Positions 17,955-26,388 of a stretch of DNA of 59,375 bases are shown here, one piece after another (the first letter of the stretch is position 1; every line of letters begins with the position of its first letter). A program made the position numbers and the translations under genes. The DNA is from Actinomadura rubrisoli (GTDB lineage Bacteria; Actinomycetota; Actinomycetes; Streptosporangiales; Streptosporangiaceae). Location: the NCBI RefSeq assembly GCF_004349215.1, contig NZ_SMKU01000015.1, forward strand, positions 1 through 59,375. The letters are read 5' to 3'. The notes below the pieces were generated by a model that was not told the DNA's origin, did no database searches, and worked only from the letters and a program-made list of their open reading frames with translations.

Positions 17955-19031
17955 ATGGGCAGCAGGAGCAAGCGCAACATCGGCATCATCGGCGCCGTGG
18001 CGGGCGTCGGCGCGGCGGGCGTGGGCGCGGCCGTGGGACTGCGGCGCCTGGCCGTCGGGCGGGTGCGGCTGCGGCCGGACCCGGACGCCGGGGAGCCGTT
18101 CGGCGGGCTGCGCGGCCGGGAGCTGACCGTCCTCGCCGACGACGGCCTCCCGCTGCACGTCGAGGTGGACGGCCCGGACGACGCCGACCTGACGGTCGTG
18201 TTCTGCCACGGCTACACCCTCACCCAGGACTCCTGGCACTACCAGCGGCGCGACCTCCAGGGGCGCCTCCGGGCGGTCTTCTGGGACCAGCGCAGCCACG
18301 GCCGCTCGGGCCGCAGCCTGCCGACGCACGCGACGATCGACCAGACCGGCGAGGACCTGTGGGCGGTGCTGCGGGCCACGATCGGGCCGGACGAGCCCGT
18401 GGTGCTCGTGGGCCACTCCATGGGCGGTATGTCGATCATGGCGCTGGCGGAGCGGCATCCCGAGGTGTTCGAGGAGCGGGTCGCGGGCGTCGCGCTGGTC
18501 AACACCTCCTGCGGGGACATGGCGGAGATGACGCTGGGGCTGCCGCTGGTACTGGCCAAGCTCGTCCGGCCGCTGGCGCCCGGGGCGCTGCGCGGCCTCG
18601 GCCGCCGCGCCGACCTGGTGGACCGGGCCCGCGGGCTGGGCGCCGACCTGGCGTTCGTGGTCACCCGGAAGATGGCGTTCGCCGACAAGCACGTCAGCCC
18701 GACCGTGGTCGGCTTCCTGGAGGAGATGATCAGGGCGACGCCGATCGACGTGATCGCCGAGTTCTACCCGGCGCTGGCCGCCCACGACAAGTGCGCGGCG
18801 CTCGACGTGATCGGCAAGGTGCCCGTTCTGGTGCTGGCGGGCGGGCGGGACCGGCTGACCCCGGCCGCGCACGGCCGCCGCATCGCCGCGGCGCTGCCGG
18901 ACGCGGAGCTGGTCGAGGTGGACGAGGCGGGGCACGTCCTGCCCCTGGAGTATCCGGGCGTGGTCACCGGCGGGCTGCGCCGGCTGGTCGAGCGCGTCCG
19001 TCCCGAGTACGAGGAGGAGCGGACGGCGTGA
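17955..19031 (+). CDS. Alpha/beta hydrolase
   Basis: 358-residue alpha/beta-hydrolase of unknown substrate. The first 30 residues contain a hydrophobic stretch (IIGAVAGVGAAGVGAAVGL), probably a membrane anchor. Then VVFCHGYTLTQDSW (oxyanion HG), RSHGRSG, and the nucleophile elbow LVGHSMGGMSIMAL (Ser about 156). A C-terminal LAGGRDRLTP supplies Asp, and VDEAGHVLPLE the His. It starts 12 nt after alr and overlaps tsaE by 4 nt. Hydrolases are often found here in actinobacteria. Confidence 0.92.
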   Translation: MGSRSKRNIGIIGAVAGVGAAGVGAAVGLRRLAVGRVRLRPDPDAGEPFGGLRGRELTVLADDGLPLHVEVDGPDDADLTVVFCHGYTLTQDSWHYQRRDLQGRLRAVFWDQRSHGRSGRSLPTHATIDQTGEDLWAVLRATIGPDEPVVLVGHSMGGMSIMALAERHPEVFEERVAGVALVNTSCGDMAEMTLGLPLVLAKLVRPLAPGALRGLGRRADLVDRARGLGADLAFVVTRKMAFADKHVSPTVVGFLEEMIRATPIDVIAEFYPALAAHDKCAALDVIGKVPVLVLAGGRDRLTPAAHGRRIAAALPDAELVEVDEAGHVLPLEYPGVVTGGLRRLVERVRPEYEEERTA

Positions 19032-19498
19032 GCGGCACATCCCTGACCGTGCCCACCGCGGCGGACATGCGGGAGCTGGGGCTGCGGCTGGCCGTCCTGC
19101 TGCGGCCGGGCGACCTGCTCGTCCTGACGGGCGATCTCGGCGCCGGCAAGACGACGCTCACCCAGGCGATCGGCGAGGGGCTGAAGGTGCGGGGGCCGGT
19201 CACCTCGCCCACGTTCGTCATCGCGCGGGTGCACCCGTCGCTGGCCGGCGGCCCCCCGCTGGTGCACGTCGACGCCTACCGGCTGGGCGGTTTCGCGGAG
19301 CTGGACGATCTCGATCTCGACGCCTCGGTGGCCGAATCGGTGACGGTCGTGGAATGGGGAGAAGGGCTCGCGGAGGGCCTCGCCGACGACCGGCTGGAAG
19401 TGATCATTTCTCGCGGGACCGGTCCCGGGGAGACGCGCGAAGTTTGGATCAAGGGCATCGGTGATCGCTGGTCCGACCTGGACTTTGACCGCCACTGA
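19028..19498 (+). CDS. tsaE: tRNA threonylcarbamoyladenosine (t6A) biosynthesis ATPase TsaE
   Basis: P-loop ATPase needed with TsaB and TsaD for t6A37 formation on ANN-decoding tRNAs. The 156-residue protein has Walker A TGDLGAGKTTLTQAIG (about 38-52), SPTFVIARVH, HVDAYRLGG and VVEWGEGL, all family hallmarks. The GTG start overlaps the hydrolase stop (GTGA). The last codons and stop are part of a four-copy 12-bp repeat. Two reading frames separate it from tsaB: a small leaderless ORF and a membrane protein gene. Confidence 0.96.
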   Translation: MSGTSLTVPTAADMRELGLRLAVLLRPGDLLVLTGDLGAGKTTLTQAIGEGLKVRGPVTSPTFVIARVHPSLAGGPPLVHVDAYRLGGFAELDDLDLDASVAESVTVVEWGEGLAEGLADDRLEVIISRGTGPGETREVWIKGIGDRWSDLDFDRH

Positions 19499-19534
19499 GA
19501 CCGCTACTGAGACCGCCACTGAAACCGCCGCTGA
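19487..19534. repeat. 12-bp tandem repeat carrying the tsaE stop codon
   Basis: Four in-phase units of the form GACCGCCACTGA (19487-19498, 19499-19510, 19511-19522, 19523-19534). The first encodes the final Asp-Arg-His and stop of TsaE, so three further in-frame TGA codons follow. The fourth unit forms the left arm of a terminator-like hairpin. Confidence 0.8.
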
Positions 19535-19544
19535 GAGGCGGCGG
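19525..19544 (+). terminator. Terminator hairpin after tsaE
   Basis: Perfect 7-bp stem CCGCCGC / GCGGCGG with a 6-nt loop, overlapping the last unit of the stop-codon repeat. Confidence 0.45.
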
Positions 19545-19578
19545 ACCGCCCGCCATATTCGGCCAGCGCGGATTGGGC

Positions 19579-19584
19579 TACTTT
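19579..19584 (+). promoter_or_regulatory. -10 box (TACTTT) upstream of a 17-codon leaderless ORF
   Basis: TACTTT fits TANNNT; the ATG of a 17-codon frame lies 8 nt further on. It is also the probable promoter of the membrane protein gene starting at 19664. Confidence 0.5.
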
Positions 19585-19592
19585 GCGGTGGC

Positions 19593-19646
19593 ATGTCGTA
19601 CTCTTTGCCGAACGAACCTCACCCCGTGACATATCAGGTTCCCTAA
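19593..19646 (+). CDS. Possible leaderless small ORF (17 aa) upstream of a membrane protein gene
   Basis: The frame reads MSYSLPNEPHPVTYQVP then TAA. It begins 8 nt after a -10 box and ends 17 nt before the GTG of the next gene, overlapping its AGGAG region only loosely. Codon third positions are less GC-rich than in neighbouring genes, which argues against an ordinary coding gene but is compatible with a short regulatory uORF. No known family. It could also be chance. Confidence 0.35.
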   Translation: MSYSLPNEPHPVTYQVP

Positions 19647-19663
19647 AGCAGGAGTGGAATCCG

Positions 19664-20518
19664 GTGAGTGGCAGCCATGACAGCGGAGGTCACCGCGCCG
19701 ACAGCGGTGGCTACCACGCGGACAGCGGTGGTTACCGTACGGAAAGCGGCGGCTACCGCACCAGCACGGGCGGCTACAGGTCGGCCAGCGGGAACTACCG
19801 GGCGGGCAGCGGCAGCCACCGCGTCGTGCGCGAGCGCCGCACCGGACGGCGGGTGGCGATCCTGCTGGCCGTGGTCGGCGCCGGAGCCGTCGCCTGCGCG
19901 CTGGCCGCGTTCGCCTTCCTGAGCGGCGGTACGAGCGGCGACCGCGACTCCGGCCAGGTCGTCGGCAGCGGCTCCCCCGACGGCTCGCCGACGTCCAAGG
20001 GCGAGCTCACCCTCGTCCCCGACGCCTGCACGCTGGTGGACGACGCGCTCGCCGGCCGCCTCGCGCCCGGCGCCGCGCGCAACCAGGCCGACAGCTACCA
20101 GGGCAACGACCGGCAGAACCAGTGCGTGTGGGGCGCCTACGCGGGGGAGCGCAAGCGCCAGCTCACCGTGGAGCTCCGCGCGCTCGCCGGGGCCGCCGGG
20201 CAGTCCGCCACCGCCGCCGCGCAGCGCGCGTTCGCCTCCGAGCGCGCGGACGACGAGTCCGGCAAGGGGCTGCTGGCCGGGCAGGAGCTCACCGAGAAGA
20301 CCCGGCTGGGCGACGTCGGGGACGAGGGCTACGTCGTCTACAGCGTCGACACGGGCCAGGGCTCGGGCGAGGCCATCGCCAACGTCCGGTCCGTGAACGT
20401 CCTGATGACCATCCACTACTCGGGGTCCAACAAGGGCGACCCGCTCGACTCCAAGGCCGCCGCCAACGGGGTCGTGGAGGTCGCGAAGGCCGTCCTCCAG
20501 CGCCTCACCGAAGCCTGA
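19664..20518 (+). CDS. Single-pass membrane protein with N-terminal SGGYR heptapeptide repeats
   Basis: 284-residue protein of unknown function. Residues 1-52 contain seven tandem 7-residue units (DSGGHRA, DSGGYHA, DSGGYRT, ESGGYRT, STGGYRS, ASGNYRA, GSGSHRV), basic and Tyr-rich. Then a transmembrane segment at about 63-85 (VAILLAVVGAGAVACALAAFAFL) and an extracellular domain with two Cys (DACTLVD ... NQCVWGAY), similar in layout to DUF3558-like secreted proteins. GTG start with AGGAG 9 nt upstream. It splits the t6A cluster between tsaE and tsaB. Confidence 0.8.
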   Translation: MSGSHDSGGHRADSGGYHADSGGYRTESGGYRTSTGGYRSASGNYRAGSGSHRVVRERRTGRRVAILLAVVGAGAVACALAAFAFLSGGTSGDRDSGQVVGSGSPDGSPTSKGELTLVPDACTLVDDALAGRLAPGAARNQADSYQGNDRQNQCVWGAYAGERKRQLTVELRALAGAAGQSATAAAQRAFASERADDESGKGLLAGQELTEKTRLGDVGDEGYVVYSVDTGQGSGEAIANVRSVNVLMTIHYSGSNKGDPLDSKAAANGVVEVAKAVLQRLTEA

Positions 20519-20550
20519 CGGCCCGGATCCCGGGCGACCGGGGACCGGGA

Positions 20551-20576
20551 GGGCGCCGATCCGCGGGACGGCGCCC
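20551..20576 (+). terminator. Hairpin after the SGGYR-repeat membrane protein
   Basis: Perfect 7-bp inverted repeat GGGCGCC / GGCGCCC with a 12-nt loop, 33 nt after the stop and just upstream of the tsaB promoter. Confidence 0.45.
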
Positions 20577-20598
20577 GGTAGCAGCCCGCGACCTGCAC

Positions 20599-20604
20599 TA
20601 GGCT
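20599..20604 (+). promoter_or_regulatory. -10 box (TAGGCT) of leaderless tsaB operon
   Basis: TAGGCT, the same hexamer as at glmS, ends 8 nt before the GTG of tsaB. No Shine-Dalgarno is present. It would drive tsaB-rimI-tsaD. Confidence 0.55.
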
Positions 20605-20612
20605 TTCAGTCC

Positions 20613-21293
20613 GTGCTGGTCTTGGCTTTCGACACCGCGACCGCCGCGATCACCGTGGCGCTGTACGAGTGGATCCCCGGCGAGGGCGCCCGGCGCCGAG
20701 GCGCGGCCGAGGCCGTCGACCGGCGCCGGCACACCGAGCTGCTCACCCCGTCCATCGCCGAGGTGCTGGCGGAGGCGGGGGCGGCGCCCGACGACCTGAG
20801 CGCCATCGCCGTGGGCGTCGGCCCCGGCCCGTACACCGGGCTGCGGGTGGGCCTGGTCACGGCCCGCGCCATGGGCGAGGCCCTCAACGTGCCCGTCCAC
20901 GGCTTCTGCACGCTGGACGTCATCGCCTGGGCCACCGGACGGGACGAGCCGTTCGCCGTCGCCACCGATGCCCGCCGCAAAGAGGTCTACTGGGCGCGGT
21001 ACGCGTCGTTCCGCGCGCGCGTCACCGAGCCTGTCGTGGGCCCGCCGTCCGCCGTCCTGGACGGTGCGCCCGGCGGTCTGCCCGTCGTGGGCGAGGGGGC
21101 GGCCCTCTACCCGGACGTCCTCGGCGACGGCGATCACGAGCCGCTGCTGCCCACCGCGGCGGCGCTCGCGGAGCTGGCCATCGGCCGGCTCGCCGGCGAG
21201 CCCGGCCCCGAGCTGCTGCCGCCCGAGCCGCTCTACCTGCGCAGGCCCGACGCCAAGGAGCCCGGCCCCCGCAAGAAGGTGACGCCGGCGTGA
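20613..21293 (+). CDS. tsaB: t6A biosynthesis protein TsaB
   Basis: ASKHA-fold partner that dimerises with TsaD in t6A synthesis; it lacks catalytic activity itself. The 226-residue product begins [19 protein letters not shown] and has [43 protein letters not shown] and [13 protein letters not shown], all typical. First gene of an overlapping operon with rimI and tsaD; its TGA overlaps the rimI GTG. Confidence 0.96.
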   Translation: MLVLAFDTATAAITVALYEWIPGEGARRRGAAEAVDRRRHTELLTPSIAEVLAEAGAAPDDLSAIAVGVGPGPYTGLRVGLVTARAMGEALNVPVHGFCTLDVIAWATGRDEPFAVATDARRKEVYWARYASFRARVTEPVVGPPSAVLDGAPGGLPVVGEGAALYPDVLGDGDHEPLLPTAAALAELAIGRLAGEPGPELLPPEPLYLRRPDAKEPGPRKKVTPA

Positions 21294-21787
21294 GCGAGGT
21301 CGTCGTGCGGGCCATGGCGCATGCGGACCTGCCCGCCGTCCACCGGCTGGAGCGCGTGCTGTTCCCCGAGGACGCCTGGAGCGAGGACATGCTCCGCGAG
21401 GAGCTCGACGACCAGCCCCGCACCCGGCACTACGTGGTGGCCGAGGCGCCCGGCGGCGAGATCGTCGGCTACGCCGGGCTGGCCGCGGCGGGCGGGCAGG
21501 CCGACGTCCAGACCATCGGGGTGCGCGCCGACATGCGCGGCGCGGGCGTCGGCGCCGCCCTGCTCGCCGAGCTGATGGACGAGGCGGTCCGCCGCGGCAG
21601 CGAGGCCGTGTTCCTGGAGGTCCGCGCCGACAACGCGGGGGCCCGGCGGCTCTACGAGCGGTTCGGCTTCGGCGAGGTCGGCGTCCGCAAGCGCTACTAC
21701 CAGCCCTCGGACGTGGACGCGATCGTGATGCGCCGCGTCCTGCGCCGCCGTCCCGCGGGCTTCACCGCAGACAGGGAGGACACGTGA
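21290..21787 (+). CDS. rimI: Ribosomal protein S18 alanine N-acetyltransferase RimI
   Basis: GNAT acetyltransferase of 165 residues. The first 60 residues carry [28 protein letters not shown]. The acetyl-CoA-binding motif is [19 protein letters not shown] (R-x-x-G-x-G/A), followed by [30 protein letters not shown], the RimI signature ending. GTG start overlapping tsaB and GTGA overlap with tsaD. In several actinobacteria it stands between tsaB and tsaD, as here. Confidence 0.94.
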   Translation: MSEVVVRAMAHADLPAVHRLERVLFPEDAWSEDMLREELDDQPRTRHYVVAEAPGGEIVGYAGLAAAGGQADVQTIGVRADMRGAGVGAALLAELMDEAVRRGSEAVFLEVRADNAGARRLYERFGFGEVGVRKRYYQPSDVDAIVMRRVLRRRPAGFTADREDT

Positions 21788-22821
21788 TCCGCGACTCCGA
21801 GCCGCTGGTGCTCGGCATCGAGACCTCGTGCGACGAGACCGGGGTCGGCCTCGTCCGGGGGCACACGCTGCTGGCGGACGCCATCGCGTCCAGCGTCGAG
21901 CAGCACGCCAGGTTCGGCGGCGTCGTGCCCGAGGTCGCCTCCCGGGCGCACCTGGAGGCGATGACGCCGACCGTGGAGCGCGCCCTGGCCGACGCGGGCG
22001 TGTCCTTCAACGACGTCGACGCGTTCGCGGTGACGGCCGGGCCGGGCCTGCCGGGTGCGCTGATGGTCGGCGTGGCCGCCGCCAAGGCGTACGCGCTATC
22101 ACTGGGCAAGCCGCTGTACGGCGTCAACCACCTGGCCGCGCACGTCTGCGTCGACCAGCTCGAACACGGCCCGCTGCCCAAGCCGTGCGTGGCGATGCTG
22201 GTGTCCGGCGGCCACTCCTCGCTGCTGCTGGTGCCGGACGTGGCGAGCGACGTCCGGTCGCTCGGCAGCACGGTGGACGACGCGGCGGGCGAGGCGTTCG
22301 ACAAGGTCGCACGTGTCCTGGACCTGGGGTTCCCCGGCGGGCCGGTGATCGACCGGATGGCCCGCGACGGCGACCCGGCCGCCATCGCGTTCCCGCGCGG
22401 GAAGTACAACGACGGCACCTACGACTTCTCGTTCTCCGGGCTCAAGACGGCCGTGGCCCGCTGGGTGGAGGCCAGGGAGCGGGCCGGGGAGCCCGTCCCG
22501 GTCGCGGACGTCGCGGCGTCCTTCCAGGAGGCCGTCGTGGACGTCCTCACCCAGAAGGCCCTCAAGGTCTGCAAGGACAACGGCGTCCACGACCTGCTGA
22601 TCGGCGGCGGCGTCGCGGCCAACTCCCGGCTGCGCGCGCTGGCGGCGGAGCGCTGCGAGGCCGCCGGGGTCCGGCTGCGGGTGCCGCGCCCGAAGCTGTG
22701 CACCGACAACGGCGCGATGGTCGCCGCGCTGGGCGCGGAGCTGGTCTCCTCCGACCTGCCCCCGTCCGACCTGGAGGTCCCGGCCGACTCCAGCCTGCCG
22801 ATCGAGACGGTCACCCTCTGA
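21784..22821 (+). CDS. tsaD: t6A synthase catalytic subunit TsaD
   Basis: Transfers the threonylcarbamoyl group from TC-AMP to A37 of tRNA. The 345-residue protein has the ASKHA phosphate loop [14 protein letters not shown], the metal-binding [11 protein letters not shown] (H-x3-H pair, about 116-120), the [12 protein letters not shown] loop, [23 protein letters not shown] and the C-terminal [13 protein letters not shown] with [14 protein letters not shown]. It ends the tsaB-rimI-tsaD operon and is convergent with a phosphotransferase gene 35 nt away. Confidence 0.97.
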   Translation: MIRDSEPLVLGIETSCDETGVGLVRGHTLLADAIASSVEQHARFGGVVPEVASRAHLEAMTPTVERALADAGVSFNDVDAFAVTAGPGLPGALMVGVAAAKAYALSLGKPLYGVNHLAAHVCVDQLEHGPLPKPCVAMLVSGGHSSLLLVPDVASDVRSLGSTVDDAAGEAFDKVARVLDLGFPGGPVIDRMARDGDPAAIAFPRGKYNDGTYDFSFSGLKTAVARWVEARERAGEPVPVADVAASFQEAVVDVLTQKALKVCKDNGVHDLLIGGGVAANSRLRALAAERCEAAGVRLRVPRPKLCTDNGAMVAALGAELVSSDLPPSDLEVPADSSLPIETVTL

Positions 22822-22856
22822 CCCGAGGATTCGCGGCGGCCCGCGTGGGGTTCTGC

Positions 22857-23834
22857 TCAGGAGCCGGTGCCGAGGTCGGCCAGCAGGGCGGCCAGGTGGT
22901 CCTCCAGCAGCGGGACCTTCGCCTCGTCGATGATGCGGCCGTCGTCCTCGGGCAGCAGGTCGAGCAGGCAGCGCACGTCCCAGTAGGGGTCGTGCACGTG
23001 GCCCCCCGACACCTGGTCGAACGCGGCCAGGAACCGGTCGGCGACGGGCCGCCCGTACCGCAGGACGAGGCCGCGCCGCATGCGCGCGATGTCGACCGCG
23101 ACGGGCCCGGACGAGGCGTCCGACCAGTCGACCACGCCGGTGAGCTTCCCGTACGACCACAGCGTGTTGTCGGGGTGGTAGTCGCGGTGGATGAACCGGG
23201 CGGGCGCCCCGGGCGGCGGCCCGGCCGCGACCTCGAACGCGCGGTCCCACAGCTCGGGGCGCAGCGCGTGCTTGGGCGGGAGCCGCACGTCGAGCCGGTT
23301 GTAGGGCATGTACGGCGGCATCGTGGACGCGCCGTTCAGGGCGTGGATCGACAGCAGCGCCGCGGCGAGCTGGATGAGGTACTCGGGCAGGTCGTCGGGC
23401 GCCGGGCGGGGCGGGTGGCCGACGAGCCGGGTGATCAGCAGCGCGGGGACGTCGCAGTAGGCGCCCGCCGGGTCGGCGGCGACGAGCGAGGGGGTCGGGA
23501 TCTCGCAGCCGGCCAGCAGCGCCAGCGCGGCGATCTCGCGCTCGGGGGAGAACTCGGCGTCCCCGTAGGAGCGGCGGGCGGCGAGGCCGGAGTCGACGCC
23601 GGTGGGCGCGCCGTCGCGGGCCGTCCAGCGGCGCAGGACGAGCCGGTGGGCGCTGCCCGAGCGGCTCTCCACCAGCAGCGCGTGGTTGGCGTGGGCGGAA
23701 CCGCCCGCCAGCGGCCGCACCATCCGCACCTCGGCGCCCTCGCCGAGGCAGCTCTCGACCCAGCGCAGGGTGGCGTGGCTGGGCGGTGCGCCGGACGGCA
23801 GGCAGGGAGCCGTGGTGTGGGTCACGAGATCCAT
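22857..23834 (-). CDS. Aminoglycoside phosphotransferase-family kinase
   Basis: APH-fold small-molecule kinase, 325 residues. The N-lobe (to about 130) has VRPLAGGSAHANHALLVE and VLRRWTARDG (putative ATP lysine/arginine region); an acidic EREIAALALLAG helix follows. The catalytic loop is FIHRDYHPDNTLW (His-x-Asp-x4-Asn) and the metal-binding segment GVVDWSDASSGPVAVDIARM. The substrate is not evident; many such actinobacterial kinases are not resistance enzymes. ATG start, no clear Shine-Dalgarno. Confidence 0.88.
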   Translation of the reverse strand: MDLVTHTTAPCLPSGAPPSHATLRWVESCLGEGAEVRMVRPLAGGSAHANHALLVESRSGSAHRLVLRRWTARDGAPTGVDSGLAARRSYGDAEFSPEREIAALALLAGCEIPTPSLVAADPAGAYCDVPALLITRLVGHPPRPAPDDLPEYLIQLAAALLSIHALNGASTMPPYMPYNRLDVRLPPKHALRPELWDRAFEVAAGPPPGAPARFIHRDYHPDNTLWSYGKLTGVVDWSDASSGPVAVDIARMRRGLVLRYGRPVADRFLAAFDQVSGGHVHDPYWDVRCLLDLLPEDDGRIIDEAKVPLLEDHLAALLADLGTGS

Positions 23835-24003
23835 GAAAACGGATTCCGAAGGGTATTGGGAGTGATTTTGCGAAGACGGAACGTAACAAAATGCACGTCA
23901 TCGACGTGTCTTGAGGGAACCCCTTCGGTCGTCGCGTCGGTTTGCCGGACAAACTCCGCGTATTCCGATGGGTATCCGAAGCCCGGGAGACGGCCGCCGG
24001 GAC

Positions 24004-24025
24004 AGGCGGCCGGGACGGGCCGCCT
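24004..24025 (-). terminator. Second terminator hairpin after the coiled-coil gene
   Basis: Perfect inverted repeat AGGCGGCC / GGCCGCCT with a 6-nt loop, 20 nt beyond a stronger hairpin. Confidence 0.45.
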
Positions 24026-24044
24026 GGGGTGGACGGGCGGACGG

Positions 24045-24069
24045 GGGTGGGGCCCGAGCGGCCCCACCC
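24045..24069 (-). terminator. Terminator of the coiled-coil gene
   Basis: Perfect 10-bp stem (GGGTGGGGCC / GGCCCCACCC) with a 5-nt loop starting 8 nt after the stop of the minus-strand coiled-coil gene. Confidence 0.65.
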
Positions 24070-24076
24070 GACCTGC

Positions 24077-25726
24077 CTAGTCCTTGCCCTCGCGGCGCGG
24101 GCGCAGCAGCGCCTCCGCCAGGGCCAGCATCGTCTCCTCCAGCGTGGACAGCCGCTTGAGCACGTCCTCGTGCACCGCGTTGACCTGCTTGGAGACGTCG
24201 TCGTGGACGCCGTCGACGCGCCGCCCGAGGTCGCCCTGCACGTCGGTGAAGCGCTTGCCGAACTCGGCCTGCACCGCCTCGGCGCGCCGTCCGACCTCGT
24301 CCTGCACGCCGTCCACGCGCCGGGCGAACTCCTCCTGGACCCCGCCGACGTGGCGGACGACGTCCTCCTGCATGTTGCCGACCTGCTTGGCGACGTTCTC
24401 CTGGATGCTGCCGACCTGCCGCGTGACGTCCTCGTGGATGTCGCCGATGCGCTTGCCGAAGTCGTCGTGGACCCCGCTGACCTGCCGGGCCACCTCGTGG
24501 TGCACCGACTCGACCTGCTTGGTCACATCGATGTGCACCGACTCCACGCGCCGGGAGACGATGTCCACCTGCGTGGTGAACTCCTCCAGGGCGCCGTCGA
24601 CCTTCTTGGTGACCTCCTCGTGGATCCCCTCGATGCGCTTGCGGACGTCCTCGTGCACGTCCTCGAACCGGCGGGAGAACTCGTCCATGCGCTTGGCGAC
24701 GTCGCTGTAGGCCGTCTCGGCGATCTGGGACATGGTCGCCTTGACCTCGTCCCGGTCCGGCCGGGCGCGCAGCTCCTCGATCAGCGGGTCGACCGCGTCG
24801 GCGAGGTGCTTCTCCAGCGCGTCGAACCGGTCGCTGTGGTCGGTCATCGGACGCTGCACGAGCTCGCCCAGCAGCCGGTGCAGCTCCGCGATCTCCAGCG
24901 TGGCCGGGAGCCGCCCGATGCGCTCGCCCACGCCGTCGATGCGCCCGTCGATGCTCTCGAAGCGCCCGTCCAGGCCCTCCAGCTTGCCCGACAACCCCTC
25001 CAGCCGGCCGTCGACGCCGTCCAGCCGCCCGTCCAGGCCGTCCAGCCGCCCGCCGACGCCCTCGACCCGGCCGTTGACCGCCTCCAGCCCCTGCTCCATC
25101 CGCTCGGCCATCTCGCCGAGCGCCTGGTCGACCCGCGCCGTGACACCGTTGATCGAATGTTCGAGCCGCTCGGACCGGTGGCCCAGCTCGGCCAGCGACT
25201 TGTCGAGCCGGTTGAAGCGGACGGACGCGGCCTCCATGCTGCCCTGGAGCTTGTCGAGCCGCTTGGTCATCTCCTCCATGCGCTGCGTGGCCTGCTGCGT
25301 GGCCTCGGTGATGTGGTGCGCGGAGTCGAGGATGGCCTGGATGCGGGTCAGGCCCTCGTCGACGTTCTCGGCGACGACCCCGACGTCGGCCCACAGCGCG
25401 GGCAGCTCGGCGACGGGCTTGACCCGCTCGCCGAACGCCTCGATGTGCTCGGCGAGGCCCTCCGCCCATTCCGGGGGCTTGCTGGACAGGTCGTCGACCT
25501 GCCCCCGGACGCTGTCGATCTGCCCGGTCAGCCCGCTGAGCTCCCGCTCGCGGACCTCGCGGAGCAGCCACTCCATACCCTCCAGCCGCTGGCGGATCTC
25601 GTCCAGGACCTGACCCTGTGAGCGCTGTTCATAGACGTGGTCCTGCGCCGCACGGGCGAGCAACTCCCGCATCCGATCCGAGACCGGTTGACCCCCCGTC
25701 TGCAGGAAGTTGTGATTCGTTTCCAC
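24077..25726 (-). CDS. Long coiled-coil protein with heptad and 11-residue (hendecad) repeats
   Basis: 549 residues, no catalytic motif, signal peptide or membrane span. After a helical N-terminal part there are eight 7-residue units around residues 205-260 (VNGRVEG, VGGRLDG, LDGRLDG, VDGRLEG and so on). Residues 354-525 hold fifteen 11-residue units (for example VSGVHDDFGKR, IGDIHEDVTRQ, VGSIQENVAKQ) with a single 7-residue insertion. The pattern predicts a long, mostly right-handed or straight coiled coil or an amphipathic lipid-surface helix. GTG start at 25726 has AAGGAG 6 nt upstream. Monocistronic, with two terminators. Family not recognised; a structural or polar-growth scaffold is a guess. 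Confidence 0.85.
   Translation of the reverse strand: METNHNFLQTGGQPVSDRMRELLARAAQDHVYEQRSQGQVLDEIRQRLEGMEWLLREVRERELSGLTGQIDSVRGQVDDLSSKPPEWAEGLAEHIEAFGERVKPVAELPALWADVGVVAENVDEGLTRIQAILDSAHHITEATQQATQRMEEMTKRLDKLQGSMEAASVRFNRLDKSLAELGHRSERLEHSINGVTARVDQALGEMAERMEQGLEAVNGRVEGVGGRLDGLDGRLDGVDGRLEGLSGKLEGLDGRFESIDGRIDGVGERIGRLPATLEIAELHRLLGELVQRPMTDHSDRFDALEKHLADAVDPLIEELRARPDRDEVKATMSQIAETAYSDVAKRMDEFSRRFEDVHEDVRKRIEGIHEEVTKKVDGALEEFTTQVDIVSRRVESVHIDVTKQVESVHHEVARQVSGVHDDFGKRIGDIHEDVTRQVGSIQENVAKQVGNMQEDVVRHVGGVQEEFARRVDGVQDEVGRRAEAVQAEFGKRFTDVQGDLGRRVDGVHDDVSKQVNAVHEDVLKRLSTLEETMLALAEALLRPRREGKD
24152..24667 (-). repeat. 33-bp coding repeats (11-residue hendecads)
   Basis: Fifteen 33-bp units plus one 21-bp unit within the coiled-coil gene. 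Consensus is hydrophobic-x-G/S-hydrophobic-H/Q-D/E-D/E-V/F-x-K/R-R/Q. The units differ in DNA sequence, so the pattern is conserved at protein level and not a recent expansion. Confidence 0.85.
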
Positions 25727-26388
25727 CCGATGCTCCTTCGTGTGCCGACGCGACGAAATGGCGCACGGCAATGAATCGTGAAGACGCCACTGTAGTGCGT
25801 GTGGACCGCCGCTATAACGGGTAGCAGGGAACATCGCGAGTTCTGTCGAATGCGCCTGTTATCCCTATCGGGGGAGTTGCTGGCTATCGTACCTCCTTGA
25901 GGGAAATTTCTGATTTGGGAGTGATGTGGCAAATGTAGGGTGGAGTCCGATTCCGTGGCGGCGCCCCGACGTGCGCGAGGGGCCTGGCGGCGGGCGCTCT
26001 GTCCGTACATCTCGTCCAACATCGTCAGTTCGCGTCGCGGGGCGCGGGCGCCCCGCGCGGCGGTCGCGGACCGTGCCCTGCCGGGGCCCGGTGGGCCGCC
26101 GACCTTTTAGAGGCGGCATTCAGGGCCGCCGAAGGCCCTGCCGCTGAACCTGTCTTGGTGTTTCTTCGCCTGAGGATCTCGACGCGACGATTCCCGTGCC
26201 GCGTTACGGCCTTGCCGGTCGCCCGCAATCCCTGGTCAACGCAATGCCGGAAAACGCCGATGATTTGCTCCGACGTGGCGCGTCGCCCGGTCCCGCTTGG
26301 CGTTGCCCGGGCGGGCGGAAGATCTTTGGCCCGATTAGCGGCGCGGCACCGCCCCCGGGCGGGTCAGACCCGTCCGGAGGCCGCGAGG
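25727..26388. other. 662-bp region without a supported gene
   Basis: It holds the upstream region of the coiled-coil gene (possible minus-strand -10 TACAGT at 25789-25794) and then about 500 bp in which no frame shows convincing codon use or family similarity. A GC-rich inverted block (GGGGCGCGGGCGCCCC) lies at 26039-26054. It may hold an untranslated RNA or remnants, but nothing specific can be supported. Confidence 0.5.

Noticed and set aside
22857..23834. Aminoglycoside resistance gene
   Set aside because: The fold is APH-like, but this family is broad, and neither context nor specific residues point to antibiotic substrates.
24083..25613. Long plus-strand open frames opposite the coiled-coil gene
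   Set aside because: They are mirror frames of a repeat-rich high-GC gene, with Ser/Arg/Pro-rich composition and no family motif; the minus-strand gene has a good ribosome-binding site.
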